Of a stretch of DNA of 64,000 nt, positions 7,386-16,570 are shown one piece after another. The DNA is from Chitinophaga pinensis. GTDB taxonomy: Bacteria; Pseudomonadota; Gammaproteobacteria; Burkholderiales; Burkholderiaceae_C. The DNA lies in assembly GCA_943326015.2 (NCBI GenBank), contig CALPRQ020000012.1, positions 22,326 through 86,325 of the forward strand, read 5' to 3'. The translations under genes were made by a program, and so were the position numbers. Numbering within the stretch: position 1 is the stretch's first letter; each line of letters opens with the position of its first letter. Below the pieces are notes generated by a model. It saw nothing but the letters and a program-made list of their open reading frames with translations, was not told where the DNA came from and searched no databases.

Positions 7386-9665
7386 TTACTGGCAGGCCTC
7401 GCAGTTCGGGTTGTCGATCGAGCAGAAGTTGGTTGGCAGTTCGGCCTCCGCCACGTCGGTGGCCGGCAGCGCGGCGTTGGCCAGCGCCGGCTTGGCCACT
7501 TCCTTGGTCTTGGTCTGGCCGCGCAGGTAATAGGTGGTCTTGAGTCCGAGCTTCCAGGCGCTCAGGTAGATCTCGGCCAGGTCGCGGCCCTTGGTGCCCT
7601 GCTTGACGAAGATGTTGACGCTCTGCGACTGGTCGATCCATTTCTGGCGCGCGGCGGCGCTCTGCAGGATCCAGCCCGGATCGATCTCCCACACCGTCTT
7701 GAGCAGGTCCGGTCGGCCGTACTTGACGCAGGGGTCGACCACCTTGAACTGGCCGCTCATGTTCTTTTCCGAGCGCTCGATCTCGAAGATCGGCTCGATG
7801 CAGGGCGTAGTGCCGGTGATGATCGAGATCGTCGCGGTCGGCGCGATCGCCATCACGTTGCTGTTGCGCATGCCGTTGCGCTGGACCTGGGCGCGCAGGC
7901 CTGCCCAGGCCGCTTCGCCCAATTGGGTCTCGTGGCGGCGCGCGGTGTCGATCGGCAGCAGGCCCCGGCTCCACTTGGAGCCCGCGAAGGTCTCGTAGGC
8001 GCCGCGCTCCTGGGCCAGCGCGCTCGAAGCCTGGATCGCGTGGAAGCTGATCAGCTCCATGGCACGGTCAGAGAAGGCCACGCCGGCCGCGCTCGCGAAG
8101 TCGACGCCGCAGGCGACCTTGGCCTCGGTCTCGCCCATCAGGCCCAGGCCGACCGGCCGATGGCGCAGGTTCGAGTTGCGTGCGCGGTCCGACGGGTAGA
8201 AGTTCAGGTCGATCACGTTGTCGAGCATGCGCAGCGCGGTCTTGACCGTGCGCGCCAGCTTGTCGGCATCAAGCTGGCCATCCTTGACATGGCGCGCCAG
8301 GTTGACCGAGCCCAGGTTGCAGACCGCGGTCTCGGTGTCGCTGGTGTTCAAGGTTATCTCCGTACAGAGATTACTCGAATGCACCACGCCGACATGGTCC
8401 TGCGGACTACGGCGGTTGCACTCGTCCTTGAAGGTGATCCAGGGGTGGCCGGTCTCGAACAGATTGGTCAGGATGCGCTTCCAGACCTCGATCGCCGGGC
8501 GCTGCTTGTAGGCCTTGCCCTCGCGTTCAAGCTGCTCGTAGCGGGCCTTGAAGGCGTCGCCGTAGAGCTCGTGCAGCTCGGGGAAGCGCTCGGGCTGGAA
8601 TTCGCTCCAGATGCCGTTGCTCTCGACCCGTTCCATGAACAGGTCGGCGATCCAGGCCGCCGGGAAGATATCGTGCGCGCGCAGGCGGTCGTCGCCGAAC
8701 TCCTTCTTGATCTCGCAGTAGTCCCAGAAATCCGGGTGCCAGACCTCCAGGTAGGGCGCGAAGCTGCCCTTGCGCCGGCCGCCCTGGTTCACGCCGACCG
8801 CGGTGTCGTTGTAGATCTTGAGGTAGGGGATGACGCCCGAGCTCTTGCCGTTGGTCGACTGGATATGCGAGCCAGCCGCGCGCACGCGGGTCCAGTCGGT
8901 GCCGATGCCGCCGGCATACTTGCTCAGGCGGGCCGACTCCTCGATGGTGCCGAAGATCGAGGCGAAGCGGTGCTCGCCCTCATCGATGTCGGCGCTGATC
9001 TGGTCGTTGACCGTGTTGAGGTAGCAGCTCGACAGCTGCGAGTGGACGGTGCCCGAGTTGAACAGCGTCGGCGTCGAGGCCATGTAGTCGAAGCTCGACA
9101 GCAGGTCGTAGAACTCGACCGCGCGCGCGGTCGGCTGGTCTTCGAGCAGCGAAACGCCCATCGCCACCCGCATGAAGAAATGCTGCGGCAGCTCGATCAG
9201 CTTTTGCTGGGTGTCGCGCATCAGGTAGCGGTCGACCAGGTTCTGCAGGCCGTAGTAGTCGAACTGGTAGTCGCGCTCGGGCTTGATCGCGGCTTCGAGT
9301 GCGGCGAGGTCGAAGGCCTCGGCCATGCGCTGGGTGTAGCGGCCAGCCGCGACGCCGCGCGCGATGGTCTCGGCCAGCGCCGGGTAGCGTGCCGAGCCGG
9401 TCGCGATCTTCATGGTCTCGGCCAGCAGGTAGCGCGCCGCGACGAAGGTGAAGTCCGGGTTGTCGGTCGAGATCAGGCCGGCGGCGGCCTTGTTCTGGGC
9501 CTGGAAGATCTCGCTCGTGTGCATGCCATCGTAGACCAGCAGCTTGATCTGGCTGCGCAACAGGCCCAGGTCGACATTCAGGCCCTGGGTGGCAAATTCG
9601 TTGAGTCGCTCGATCTTGGCGAAGTCGAAAGCTTCGCGCGAGCCGTCGCGCTTGATGACGTCCAT
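7386..9665 (-). CDS. nrdA: Ribonucleotide reductase class I, alpha (catalytic) subunit
   Basis: A 759-residue catalytic subunit. The N-terminal ATP-cone (VIKRDGSREAFDFAKI) is the allosteric activity site. The barrel has the redox Cys region SQLSSCYLNTV, the active-site segment SSNLCTEITLNTSDTETAVCNLGSVN with the Asn-Cys-Glu triad, and the nucleotide-binding PTATISIITGTTPCIEP. The C-terminal swinging-arm cysteines are NCEACQ at the extreme end, so the gene is complete despite the endonuclease gene just downstream. It starts at ATG 9665 without a strong Shine-Dalgarno sequence. The leader contains an AdoCbl riboswitch (9897-10090), suggesting repression of this O2-dependent enzyme when B12 allows a class II enzyme to work. 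Confidence 0.95.
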   Translation of the reverse strand: MDVIKRDGSREAFDFAKIERLNEFATQGLNVDLGLLRSQIKLLVYDGMHTSEIFQAQNKAAAGLISTDNPDFTFVAARYLLAETMKIATGSARYPALAETIARGVAAGRYTQRMAEAFDLAALEAAIKPERDYQFDYYGLQNLVDRYLMRDTQQKLIELPQHFFMRVAMGVSLLEDQPTARAVEFYDLLSSFDYMASTPTLFNSGTVHSQLSSCYLNTVNDQISADIDEGEHRFASIFGTIEESARLSKYAGGIGTDWTRVRAAGSHIQSTNGKSSGVIPYLKIYNDTAVGVNQGGRRKGSFAPYLEVWHPDFWDYCEIKKEFGDDRLRAHDIFPAAWIADLFMERVESNGIWSEFQPERFPELHELYGDAFKARYEQLEREGKAYKQRPAIEVWKRILTNLFETGHPWITFKDECNRRSPQDHVGVVHSSNLCTEITLNTSDTETAVCNLGSVNLARHVKDGQLDADKLARTVKTALRMLDNVIDLNFYPSDRARNSNLRHRPVGLGLMGETEAKVACGVDFASAAGVAFSDRAMELISFHAIQASSALAQERGAYETFAGSKWSRGLLPIDTARRHETQLGEAAWAGLRAQVQRNGMRNSNVMAIAPTATISIITGTTPCIEPIFEIERSEKNMSGQFKVVDPCVKYGRPDLLKTVWEIDPGWILQSAAARQKWIDQSQSVNIFVKQGTKGRDLAEIYLSAWKLGLKTTYYLRGQTKTKEVAKPALANAALPATDVAEAELPTNFCSIDNPNCEACQ

Positions 9666-9896
9666 GGAGATGATGCAGAAAAAATAGGGGACAGGCCGCC
9701 CGCCGGCAGCAGCCGGAGCGGTCGGTCGGAAATGGCGATGGGCGGTCGGCTAGGGGGCCGTCCGCGATAGGGTCGGGCAGCAGGCCTTCGGGGCTGCTGC
9801 GCTGGGGTGCCGCCCGGGCGCTGGCCCGGGCACGCGGTGGTGATCAACGATGTGCATTCGAATCCTCCCGTCGAATGGTGCTGGCTGTTTTTCCGG
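9666..9896 (-). promoter_or_regulatory. nrdA leader downstream of the riboswitch (candidate expression platform)
   Basis: This 231-base stretch has no gene. On the minus strand it carries three GC-rich hairpins: one at about 9809-9833 built on GCCCGGG repeats, GCAGCAG...CTGCTGC at 9777-9800, and CCGGC-TGCT-GCCGG at 9703-9716. A six-U run follows at 9679-9684, just before the nrdA start. Any of these could be the switch-controlled terminator or anti-terminator or could sequester the translation start. Which one acts cannot be told from the primary sequence. Confidence 0.5.
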
Positions 9897-10090
9897 GCCG
9901 GTATTCTGGCTTGCCTTCATCCTTCTCCGCGCCTTCCCATGGTTTCCCACAGTGGCATCCAGGCGGAGTCGTCAGGTTCACAGCAGCGGGGGCTGCGCCG
10001 GAATGGCTGCAAGCAGCAGCTTCACCGTCTTCCCGTTCAACGTCGCTCAGCATGCTGAGGCGATGCACCCGAAGCCCGAATCATACCGGC
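9897..10090 (-). promoter_or_regulatory. Cobalamin (AdoCbl) riboswitch of nrdA
   Basis: Read on the minus strand, this stretch has the order and key sequences of a cobalamin riboswitch: GAACGGGAAGACGGTGAAGC, then TCCGGCGCAGCCCCCGCTGC and CTGTGA, the invariant box GCCACTG (9950-9956), GGGAAGGC, and the 3' block AAGCCAGAATACCGGC. A closing P1 helix is visible: GCCGGTAT (10083-10090) pairs with ATACCGGC (9897-9904). It lies between nrdA and the next upstream gene, 231 bases ahead of the nrdA start. AdoCbl control of class I nrd operons is documented in Streptomyces. Confidence 0.93.
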
Positions 10091-10140
10091 TTTGGCATCA
10101 CCCCAGGCCTGGCTTGGTCGGCTTCCGGCGCCTGCCGCGG

Positions 10141-10896
10141 TCAGCCCTGGCGCCCGCGCCAGAGCCGACTCAGATCGTCGAGCGCGGGTACGCCGGCCAG
10201 CGCCACCAGCAGCAGGGCCAGCGGCAGGGTGGCGAGGTAGCCGATCAGCTTGAAGCCCAGCGCTCCGCTGACGCCGCCGACGAAAAAGCAGACCGCGAGC
10301 CGCAGCAGGATTCGTAGCCGGACCGGGTTGGCGCGTACCGGCGGCAGGCTGGGATCGGCCGAGTTCCAGTACGCCATCTTGCCGAGCTCGATGCCGAGGT
10401 CGGTCACCAGGCCGGTGATATGGGTGGTGCGGATCTCGGCATGCGAGAGCTTGGTGATCAGCGCGTTCTGCAGCCCCATGATGAAGCTCAGCAGCATTAC
10501 CGTCAGCGGCACGAACAGGCCGGCAACATGGGACAGCCGTTCGCCCAGCGCGCCAAAGCCGAGCAGCAGCAAGGCTTCCGCCATCAGCGGCAGCGCGAAC
10601 TCGCTGTGCAGGTGCCGGCGGCGCGCGAAGTTGACCAGGATGGCGCTGCAGGCCGCCCCGGCGATGAAGGACAGCAGGGCACCGAAGCCGGCCAGGTAGT
10701 CGTGCCAGCGTCCCAGCGCGAGGTTGTCGGCCATGGCCGAGACGATGCCCGTCATGTGCGAGGTGTACTGGTGCACGGCCAGGAAGCCACCCGCGTTGGC
10801 CGCGCCCGCGACGAAGGCCAGTACCAGGCCGAGCTGGTGGTTGGCCCGCGCGCTGCGCCGGCTTCCGGTCAATTTTCGGGCGTACTGGATCGGCAT
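10141..10896 (-). CDS. YoaK/DUF1275 family membrane protein
   Basis: A 251-residue membrane protein of the DUF1275 (YoaK) family. The hallmark start is visible: [27 protein letters not shown], then [13 protein letters not shown] [36 protein letters not shown]. About six helices are predicted. The family has no established function, though the fold suggests a transporter. It is upstream of the nrdA riboswitch in the same orientation, but the 50-base gap and the riboswitch suggest separate control. The stop follows WRGRQG at 10141. Confidence 0.85.
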   Translation of the reverse strand: MPIQYARKLTGSRRSARANHQLGLVLAFVAGAANAGGFLAVHQYTSHMTGIVSAMADNLALGRWHDYLAGFGALLSFIAGAACSAILVNFARRRHLHSEFALPLMAEALLLLGFGALGERLSHVAGLFVPLTVMLLSFIMGLQNALITKLSHAEIRTTHITGLVTDLGIELGKMAYWNSADPSLPPVRANPVRLRILLRLAVCFFVGGVSGALGFKLIGYLATLPLALLLVALAGVPALDDLSRLWRGRQG

Positions 10897-11007
10897 CTAG
10901 GGGCGGTCAGGTGCTGCGGGCGGGGGCGAGGTTCTGGTATGTTAACCAGCTGTCCAATCAGCCTGGACTGCCAGCGTCAGTTCAGGCTCCACCGAAAAGG
11001 AAATCCC

Positions 11008-11349
11008 ATGAGCTCATTGCCCCCCTGCCCGAAATGCCAGTCCGAATACACCTACGAGGACGGTAGCCAGCTGATCTGCCCGGAATGCGGCCATGAGTGG
11101 AGCGCAGCCGATGCCGCGCCGGCCGAGGAAGCCGCCAAGGTCTGGAAGGACGCCAACGGCAACCTGCTGCAGGACGGCGACACCGTGACCCTGGTCAAGG
11201 ACCTCAAGGTCAAGGGCTCTTCGACCGTGATCAAGGTCGGCACCAAGGTCAAGAACATTCGCCTGATCGAGGGTGACCACGACATCGACTGCAAGATCGA
11301 GGGTTTCGGTCCGATGCAGCTCAAGTCCGAGTTCATCAAGAAGGCCTGA
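11008..11349 (+). CDS. yjdM: YjdM (PhnA-like) zinc-ribbon protein
   Basis: A 113-residue cytoplasmic protein. Its N-terminal zinc ribbon has [25 protein letters not shown] (two CxxC pairs), and its C-terminal domain contains [28 protein letters not shown] and [21 protein letters not shown]. This matches E. coli YjdM (formerly PhnA) along its whole length. The old 'phosphonoacetate hydrolase' name belongs to an unrelated protein, so no enzymatic role is claimed. It starts at ATG 11008, with AAAAGGAAATCCC upstream. It is followed by the initiator tRNA on the same strand. Confidence 0.9.
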   Translation: MSSLPPCPKCQSEYTYEDGSQLICPECGHEWSAADAAPAEEAAKVWKDANGNLLQDGDTVTLVKDLKVKGSSTVIKVGTKVKNIRLIEGDHDIDCKIEGFGPMQLKSEFIKKA

Positions 11350-11392
11350 GTCCGAATTTGTTTGATCGTGCTCGCCGCAAGCTCAAGATTGG

Positions 11393-11401
11393 TGCTATAG
11401 T
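11393..11401 (+). promoter_or_regulatory. Extended -10 promoter of the initiator tRNA
   Basis: TGCTATAGT is an extended -10 element (TG, one base, then TATAGT) ending 12 bases before the tRNA 5' end. No good -35 hexamer is seen 16-18 bases upstream. Confidence 0.55.
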
Positions 11402-11413
11402 AGACCCTCTTGA

Positions 11414-11490
<77 letters not shown>

Positions 11491-11510
11491 ATATTCCTCG
11501 GTCCAGGCCG

Positions 11511-11527
11511 GACACCCTTCGGGTGTC
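11511..11527 (+). terminator. Hairpin after the initiator tRNA
   Basis: GACACCC-TTC-GGGTGTC forms a stable stem-loop 21 bases after the tRNA. It lacks a U-tract, so it may be a processing or weak termination signal. Confidence 0.4.
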
Positions 11528-11639
11528 ACTGGATCGACGTCAGACAGATTTCCCCCCAGCACGATTCTCAGCCTACCTCATCGAGTGGGCTGAACGCCGT
11601 TGGCCAGCGGCTTTGGCACCTGGCCGGCTGGCTCAGGGC

Positions 11640-11894
11640 TCAGGCAAAGGGATTCGGTACCGAGCGGGCTGGCAGGATCTCGATCCGCTCCGGCAGTCCG
11701 GGGTCGGACTCCATCGTCGCGATCGCATGCCCGAGCAGCGCGTGCAGCTCGCGCGCCAGCGCCAGGCCGGCGCGGTCGCGGCTCAGCACCAGGTCGCCGG
11801 TCAGCGTGAGCCGGTCGACCCGGTTCTCGATCTCGAGATTGCCGATGCGGATCACGTCGCTCTCGTTGGCAAAAGGCTGGAATTCATTCTCCAT
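11640..11894 (-). CDS. Conserved hypothetical small protein
   Basis: An 84-residue soluble protein beginning MENEFQPFANESDVIRIGNL, with EIENRVDRLTLTGDLVLSRD in the middle and a helical ARELHALLGHAIATME stretch. It has no signal peptide or membrane segment. The regular alternation of strand- and helix-like segments and the codon usage fit a real gene. Its start lies 11 bases after the stop of the nuclease gene on the same strand, so the two may form an operon. I recall similar small proteins in other betaproteobacteria but know no function for them. Confidence 0.7.
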   Translation of the reverse strand: MENEFQPFANESDVIRIGNLEIENRVDRLTLTGDLVLSRDRAGLALARELHALLGHAIATMESDPGLPERIEILPARSVPNPFA

Positions 11895-11905
11895 CTCGGT
11901 TCCCT

Positions 11906-12790
11906 TCAGCGGCCCATGATGCCCTTGAGCAGTTCGAGCAGCAAGCGCAGCACGCCGGCCAGCATCGATCCTTCTTCCGGTGCCTGGCTGTCGACTTTCT
12001 TGTCGCCGCCACCGCGATTGCCTTGCGGCTTGGGCAGCTCCATGGCCTTGTCGCGCGCCTGCTGCGGCAGCGCCGGCAGCGGGTCGATGCCGGCGAGCTT
12101 TTGCAGCTCGGCGATGCTCAGCACCTTGTAGTCCTTGGTCTGGTCATTGGTGACCAGATAGGCACCGGCGCGCTGCTGCTTCGGGCTGTACAGCACTTTC
12201 CACATATGGGTCGGTACCAGCACGCCGCGGCCGATCGAATCGATCTTCTGGCCGATGAAGGCTGGGCCGCTGACGACGTAGAGCTCGCCCTCGTCGCTCG
12301 CGAGCTGGCGCGCCGCCGCTTCGATGCCGGCCCAGACACCGGCGTTGTTCTCGTGTATCTGCGGCACCATGTTGGCGAGCGAGAACGAGTCGCCCTGCGC
12401 CTTGCGCGTCGGCATGTCGGCGTTGGGTGCCAGGTGGCCGCGGTCGTAGCCCGATCGCGCGTAGTCCGACAGCTCGGCGCGGTCGCGCTCGGGCAGCCGG
12501 TCCTCGGCGTGGAAGCTGTCCTTGCGCGACAGCTCCTTGGCGGCCTGCAGATTCTTGCGCGTCAGGTGTTCGGCGGCGTAGAGCGGCGTGCGGCTGACGC
12601 CCGAGTGCAGCACGGCGAAGGTCTCGAAGCAGAGCGCCTGTGTGCGTTCCTTGAACTTTGGTTTGACGAGCTGCGGCGGCTGGCCGCTGGCGAAGTGCTG
12701 GGGGCAGTCGGTACCGGCGGCCAGCGCCGGTGCAGCGGCTGTGGCGGCGGCTGCCAGCGTGGCAGCGAGGAGCGGATAGGTGAACTTCAT
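11906..12790 (-). CDS. Secreted DNA/RNA non-specific endonuclease (NUC1 family)
   Basis: A 294-residue protein with an N-terminal signal peptide (MKFTYPLLAATLAAAATAAA, then PALA-A) and a beta-beta-alpha-metal nuclease domain. The catalytic motif is YDRGHLAPNADM, with the general-base His in DRGH, followed by SFSLANMVPQIHENNAGVW with the metal-ligand Asn. It would degrade nucleic acids in the periplasm or outside the cell, typically for nutrient recovery or DNA clearance. The C-terminus adds a Gly/Lys-rich linker and a hydrophobic helix (AGVLRLLLELLKGIMG) that is unusual for the family. It is preceded upstream by a degenerate parS. Confidence 0.9.
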   Translation of the reverse strand: MKFTYPLLAATLAAAATAAAPALAAGTDCPQHFASGQPPQLVKPKFKERTQALCFETFAVLHSGVSRTPLYAAEHLTRKNLQAAKELSRKDSFHAEDRLPERDRAELSDYARSGYDRGHLAPNADMPTRKAQGDSFSLANMVPQIHENNAGVWAGIEAAARQLASDEGELYVVSGPAFIGQKIDSIGRGVLVPTHMWKVLYSPKQQRAGAYLVTNDQTKDYKVLSIAELQKLAGIDPLPALPQQARDKAMELPKPQGNRGGGDKKVDSQAPEEGSMLAGVLRLLLELLKGIMGR

Positions 12791-12838
12791 GGCCTGCGTA
12801 GTATCAGGCCAGATCGCCCGCAGGTGAATAGCCGGGAC

Positions 12839-12854
12839 TGTTTCATGTGGAACA
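12839..12854. promoter_or_regulatory. parS: Near-consensus parS site (15/16 to the relaxed consensus)
   Basis: TGTTTCATGTGGAACA differs from TGTTYCACGTGRAACA only at the central C (T here), which breaks the CACGTG core. It is intergenic, between the kinase stop and the nuclease start. It may be a decayed or weak ParB site. Confidence 0.55.
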
Positions 12855-12865
12855 GGCGCTCCTGG

Positions 12866-15800
12866 TCAGGGCTTGGCCTCGGCTTCGAGCAGCGCCAGCG
12901 CCGCCGCGAAGTCGAAGCCCGTGACGGCATCCGAGAATGCCCTGAAGCACGGCCCAAGTGCGGCACGCGCCAGTGCCTGCTGCTCCTCAAGCAATGCCAC
13001 GCAGGCCGTGTCGTCCTGCCGCAGCAGGTCGAGCAAGTGTGCGCGCAGCCCTTGCCATTGCGCCAGGTCGAAGGTGGTGACGGCCTGCGGCGCCGAGGCA
13101 GGCGGCAGACGGGCCGCGATTGCATCGGCCAGTCTGGGCAGTTCGCTGGCAATTTCGGCCAGCAGTGGCGCCGGGTCCGGTGCGCCGTCGCGCAGCGCGG
13201 CCTCCAGCCGTGCGGCCTGCTCGCGCAGCGGCAGCGCGCCGACCTGGGCCGCCAGCCCCTTGAGCGTGTGCGCGAGCCGTTGCGCCTCGTCCCGTTGGCC
13301 GGCTTCCAGCGCCTGCGCGATGCGCTCGGCCTGGTCGCGCTGGCTGGCGACGAAGCGGCCCAGGATCTCGCGGTAGAGCGCCTCGCGTCCCAGCAACTGG
13401 GACAGGCCCAGCCTGGCGTCCAGCCCGGCGATACCAGCCATGGCGCTGATCCAGCCAAGCTCGGCGCTGCGCGTTCGGGTCGGATCGGCCGATACCGTGG
13501 ACAGGCTGCGGCCTGGTGCTGGCCTGACCCAGCGCTGCAGCTTGTCGACCAGCTCCTGCACGTTGATGGGCTTGGCGACATGGTCGTTCATGCCGGCCTG
13601 CAGGCAGCGCTCGCGGTCTTCCGCCATCGCGTTGGCGGTCATCGCGAGGATGGGCAGCTCCCGCAGTCCCGGTAGCTGGCGGATCGCACGCGTTGCGCTC
13701 AGTCCGTCCATCACCGGCATCTGCATGTCCATCAGCACGACGTCGTAGCTCTGCTGCTGCACCTTCTGCAGCGCGATGGCGCCGTCGGCGGCGAGGTCCA
13801 CCTCCAGTCCCAGCGTGCGCAGGAATTCGGTCGCCACTTCCTGGTTGAGCTCGTTGTCCTCGACCAGCAGTGCCCGCGCGCCGGCCAGTTTGGCGGATTC
13901 GTACAGCGCATCGGGTGGCGTCGAACTGGCGGGACCGTCCTGCCCTCCGGTCAGCCTCATCAAGGCATCGAGCAGCGTGGAAGGGCTGACGGGCTTGGTC
14001 AGCACTTCGCTGATGCCGGCTTCCCTGGCCTGTGACAAGGCCTCGTCGCGATCGTAGGCCGTGACCATCAGCAGCAGCGGTGTCTGCCCGGGCGCGCGGT
14101 GCCGGATCTCGCGCGCCAGCGCGATGCCGTCCATGCCGGGCATCTTCCAGTCCAGCAGCACGACGTCGAAGGGCTGGCCGGCGGCCTCGGAGCGCTCGAT
14201 CTCGGCCAGCGCGTCGATGCCGGACGCGGTTGCGGCCAGCGTGAAGCCCTGGCTGGTGACCAGCTCCGAGACGACCTCGCGCGCCTGCTCGTTGTCGTCG
14301 ACCAGCAGCACGCGCAGACCGCCTGCGATGGTGTCGCGGCGCGGATGTTCCGGCTGCCTGGCATCCAGCCCGAGCCGGGCCGTGAACCAGAAGGTCGAAC
14401 CCTGGCCGGGCCGGCTTTCCACGCCGATCTGGCCGCCCATCAGCTCGACCAGCCGCTTGGCGATCGCCAGTCCCAGCCCGGTGCCGCCGTAGCGGCGCGT
14501 GGTCGAGTTGTCGGCCTGCTGGAAGCTCTGGAACAGCTGTTCGCGCTGCTCGGGCGAGATGCCGATGCCGGTGTCGCGTACCTCGAAGCGCAGCTCGACG
14601 CCGTCGGCCAGTGGCTGCTGCAGCCTGACCCGGATCTCGACCTCGCCATGCTCGGTGAACTTGACCGCGTTGTTGACGAGGTTGAGCAGCACCTGTTGCA
14701 GGCGCAGCGGGTCGCCGACCAGTCCGGTCGGCAAGTCGGCGGCCGTGGAGATGATCAGCTCGAGCCCCTTGCCGGCGGCTTTCTCGGAGACCAGCGCGGC
14801 GACATCGTCGAGCAGCTTGTCGATGGCGAAACCGATGTGGTCGAGCCGCATCTTGCTGGCTTCGATCTTGCTGAAGTCCAGGATGTCGTTGATGACGCCG
14901 AGCAGCAGCTGGCTCGATGACTGGATCTTGCGCAGGTAGTCGCGTACCCGGAGCGGCGGATCGGCCTTGAGCGCGAGCTGCGTCATGCCGATCACCGCGT
15001 TCATCGGCGTGCGGATCTCGTGCGACATGTTGGCCAGGAAGTCCGACTTGGCGCGCGCCGCGTCCTCGGCCGCTTCCTTGGCTTGGCTCAAGGCCTGCGC
15101 CGCCGCCCGTTCGGCGCTGATGTCGTCGATGATCCAGACCGAGCCGCGCGCGGGATCGTTGATGTCGATCGCATGGCCGGTCATGCGCGTCCAGACCTGG
15201 CTGCCGTCGTGGCGCTGCATCAGTTGTTCGCGGCGGTGCGTGCGGCCCTGCCAGATGTCGGCGTAGGCCTCTGCGCTCGCGAGCTGGTTGGTCTCTTCGT
15301 CCACATACCAGAGCCGGGTCGGCTGGCCCACCAGCGTGCCGTCGGGCCAGCCCAGCATCTCGTGCATGCGGCGGTTGCAGTGCGTCGCGATCCGGTCCTG
15401 GAGCAGCACTATCCCTGAGCTGGCGGACTCGAGGATGGCGTGCATCTGGGCATTGGCCTTGCGCAGCCGGTCGGTCGTCGCGGCCAGCTCGGCGGTGCGC
15501 TCGGCGACCTGGTGTTCCAGCCCATCCCGGTACTCGACCAGTTCAGCCGTCTTGCGCCTGACGGCCCGCTGGGTGCTCCAGGCCCAGGTTCCCAGCAGCA
15601 GTGCGATGCCGAAAACGATGTCACTGGCCAGCGTCAGGTAGCGCAGCATGGCGGTGTTCTGCGGGTCGAGCGGGGTGCCGAACCACTTGCGGCGCAGCGC
15701 CTCGTCCTCCTCCGGCGTGATGGCCTGCATGCCGCGCATGACCAGCGCCAACGTGTTGGCGTCGCCCTTGCGCACCGCGCGATGGAACTCGCCGGAATAG

Positions 15801-16462
15801 AGCTCGAAGGCCTTGCGGAAGCTGTCCTCGACGCCGAGCCGGTTGAGGTAGAAGTTGGCCGGGGCCTCGTCGGCGCAGAAGATCTTGACCTCGGCGCGCC
15901 TGGCGGCAGCGATCAGGGCCTCGTAGTTGTTGTAGGGCAGCAGCGAGGTGATGCCGTGCTTGGCGAGCTGGTCGATGCAGGCGTCGCCCTTCTGCACGCC
16001 GACCTGGAAGCCCTTGAGCGTCTGCACGTTGCTGATGCCGCCAATCGAGGCATGGCTGTAGATGTTGACCGGCAGCCGGGCGTAGGGCGACGAGAAGTCG
16101 TACAGCGGTTCGCGCGCTGCCGTGCGGTAGATCATGTCGATCACGTCGGCTTCGCCCTGCAGTAGCAGGCGCTGTGCCTCGGCCCATTGCGTCGCGCTGA
16201 GCCTGACCGCGACGCCGGTCTTCTGTTCCCACCGCTTCCAGTAGTCGACCAGGTAGCCATGGACCCGGCCGTCGGTGTCGCGGAACAGGTAGGGCGGGTA
16301 GTTGTCGTCGGTGATGACGCGGAGCGGGCCGGTCCTGCCTGCAACGGCGTTTTGTGCCCCGGCGGGCTGCGGCGCGGCGTGAACGAACAGGCCGGCCCCG
16401 CAAAGAGCCAGCGCAAGCAGGCCGCGCCGGGGGACCGTCATGGGGATGAACCTGATGGGCAT
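12866..16462 (-). CDS. Hybrid histidine kinase with periplasmic solute-binding sensor, PAS, two REC domains and Hpt
   Basis: A very large sensor of 1198 residues. In order it has a signal peptide, a periplasmic SBP_bac_3 domain (about 40-265, VITDDNYPPYLF, GYLVDYW), a membrane helix (about 275-295), a coiled coil, PAS (about 335-440), HisKA with FLANMSHEIRTPMNAVIGMTQ, and HATPase with NLVNNAVKF, DTGIGI and GGTGLGLAI. These are followed by receiver 1 (LRVLLVDDNEQ, DVVLLDWKMPGMDG), receiver 2 (ARALLVEDNELNQ, DVVLMDMQMPVMDG) and Hpt (RLAHTLKGLAAQVGALP). It is a BvgS/EvgS-like phosphorelay sensor for a small amino-acid-like ligand. No partner response regulator with a DNA-binding domain is nearby. 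An inner ATG at 16441 (MTVPRRGLLALALCGAGL) may be the true start. Confidence 0.93.
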   Translation of the reverse strand: MPIRFIPMTVPRRGLLALALCGAGLFVHAAPQPAGAQNAVAGRTGPLRVITDDNYPPYLFRDTDGRVHGYLVDYWKRWEQKTGVAVRLSATQWAEAQRLLLQGEADVIDMIYRTAAREPLYDFSSPYARLPVNIYSHASIGGISNVQTLKGFQVGVQKGDACIDQLAKHGITSLLPYNNYEALIAAARRAEVKIFCADEAPANFYLNRLGVEDSFRKAFELYSGEFHRAVRKGDANTLALVMRGMQAITPEEDEALRRKWFGTPLDPQNTAMLRYLTLASDIVFGIALLLGTWAWSTQRAVRRKTAELVEYRDGLEHQVAERTAELAATTDRLRKANAQMHAILESASSGIVLLQDRIATHCNRRMHEMLGWPDGTLVGQPTRLWYVDEETNQLASAEAYADIWQGRTHRREQLMQRHDGSQVWTRMTGHAIDINDPARGSVWIIDDISAERAAAQALSQAKEAAEDAARAKSDFLANMSHEIRTPMNAVIGMTQLALKADPPLRVRDYLRKIQSSSQLLLGVINDILDFSKIEASKMRLDHIGFAIDKLLDDVAALVSEKAAGKGLELIISTAADLPTGLVGDPLRLQQVLLNLVNNAVKFTEHGEVEIRVRLQQPLADGVELRFEVRDTGIGISPEQREQLFQSFQQADNSTTRRYGGTGLGLAIAKRLVELMGGQIGVESRPGQGSTFWFTARLGLDARQPEHPRRDTIAGGLRVLLVDDNEQAREVVSELVTSQGFTLAATASGIDALAEIERSEAAGQPFDVVLLDWKMPGMDGIALAREIRHRAPGQTPLLLMVTAYDRDEALSQAREAGISEVLTKPVSPSTLLDALMRLTGGQDGPASSTPPDALYESAKLAGARALLVEDNELNQEVATEFLRTLGLEVDLAADGAIALQKVQQQSYDVVLMDMQMPVMDGLSATRAIRQLPGLRELPILAMTANAMAEDRERCLQAGMNDHVAKPINVQELVDKLQRWVRPAPGRSLSTVSADPTRTRSAELGWISAMAGIAGLDARLGLSQLLGREALYREILGRFVASQRDQAERIAQALEAGQRDEAQRLAHTLKGLAAQVGALPLREQAARLEAALRDGAPDPAPLLAEIASELPRLADAIAARLPPASAPQAVTTFDLAQWQGLRAHLLDLLRQDDTACVALLEEQQALARAALGPCFRAFSDAVTGFDFAAALALLEAEAKP

Positions 16463-16570
16463 CTTGCTTTCTGGCGAACCGGAATCGTCGCGCGAAGATT
16501 GGCGGCGGCGCGAGTTCCGACTGTACGGATTGTGCCATCGACCACCCGCTTGTTTGATCGAGACTGCATC

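Noticed and set aside
6663..7388. Group I or II intron carrying the endonuclease
   Set aside because: nrdA and nrdB have intact ends and starts on either side, the endonuclease overlaps nrdB, and no room remains for a ribozyme core.
7923..9770. 615-codon open frame on the plus strand opposite nrdA
   Set aside because: It is the GC-rich antisense shadow of nrdA; composition is Ala/Arg/Val/Leu-biased without any family motif.
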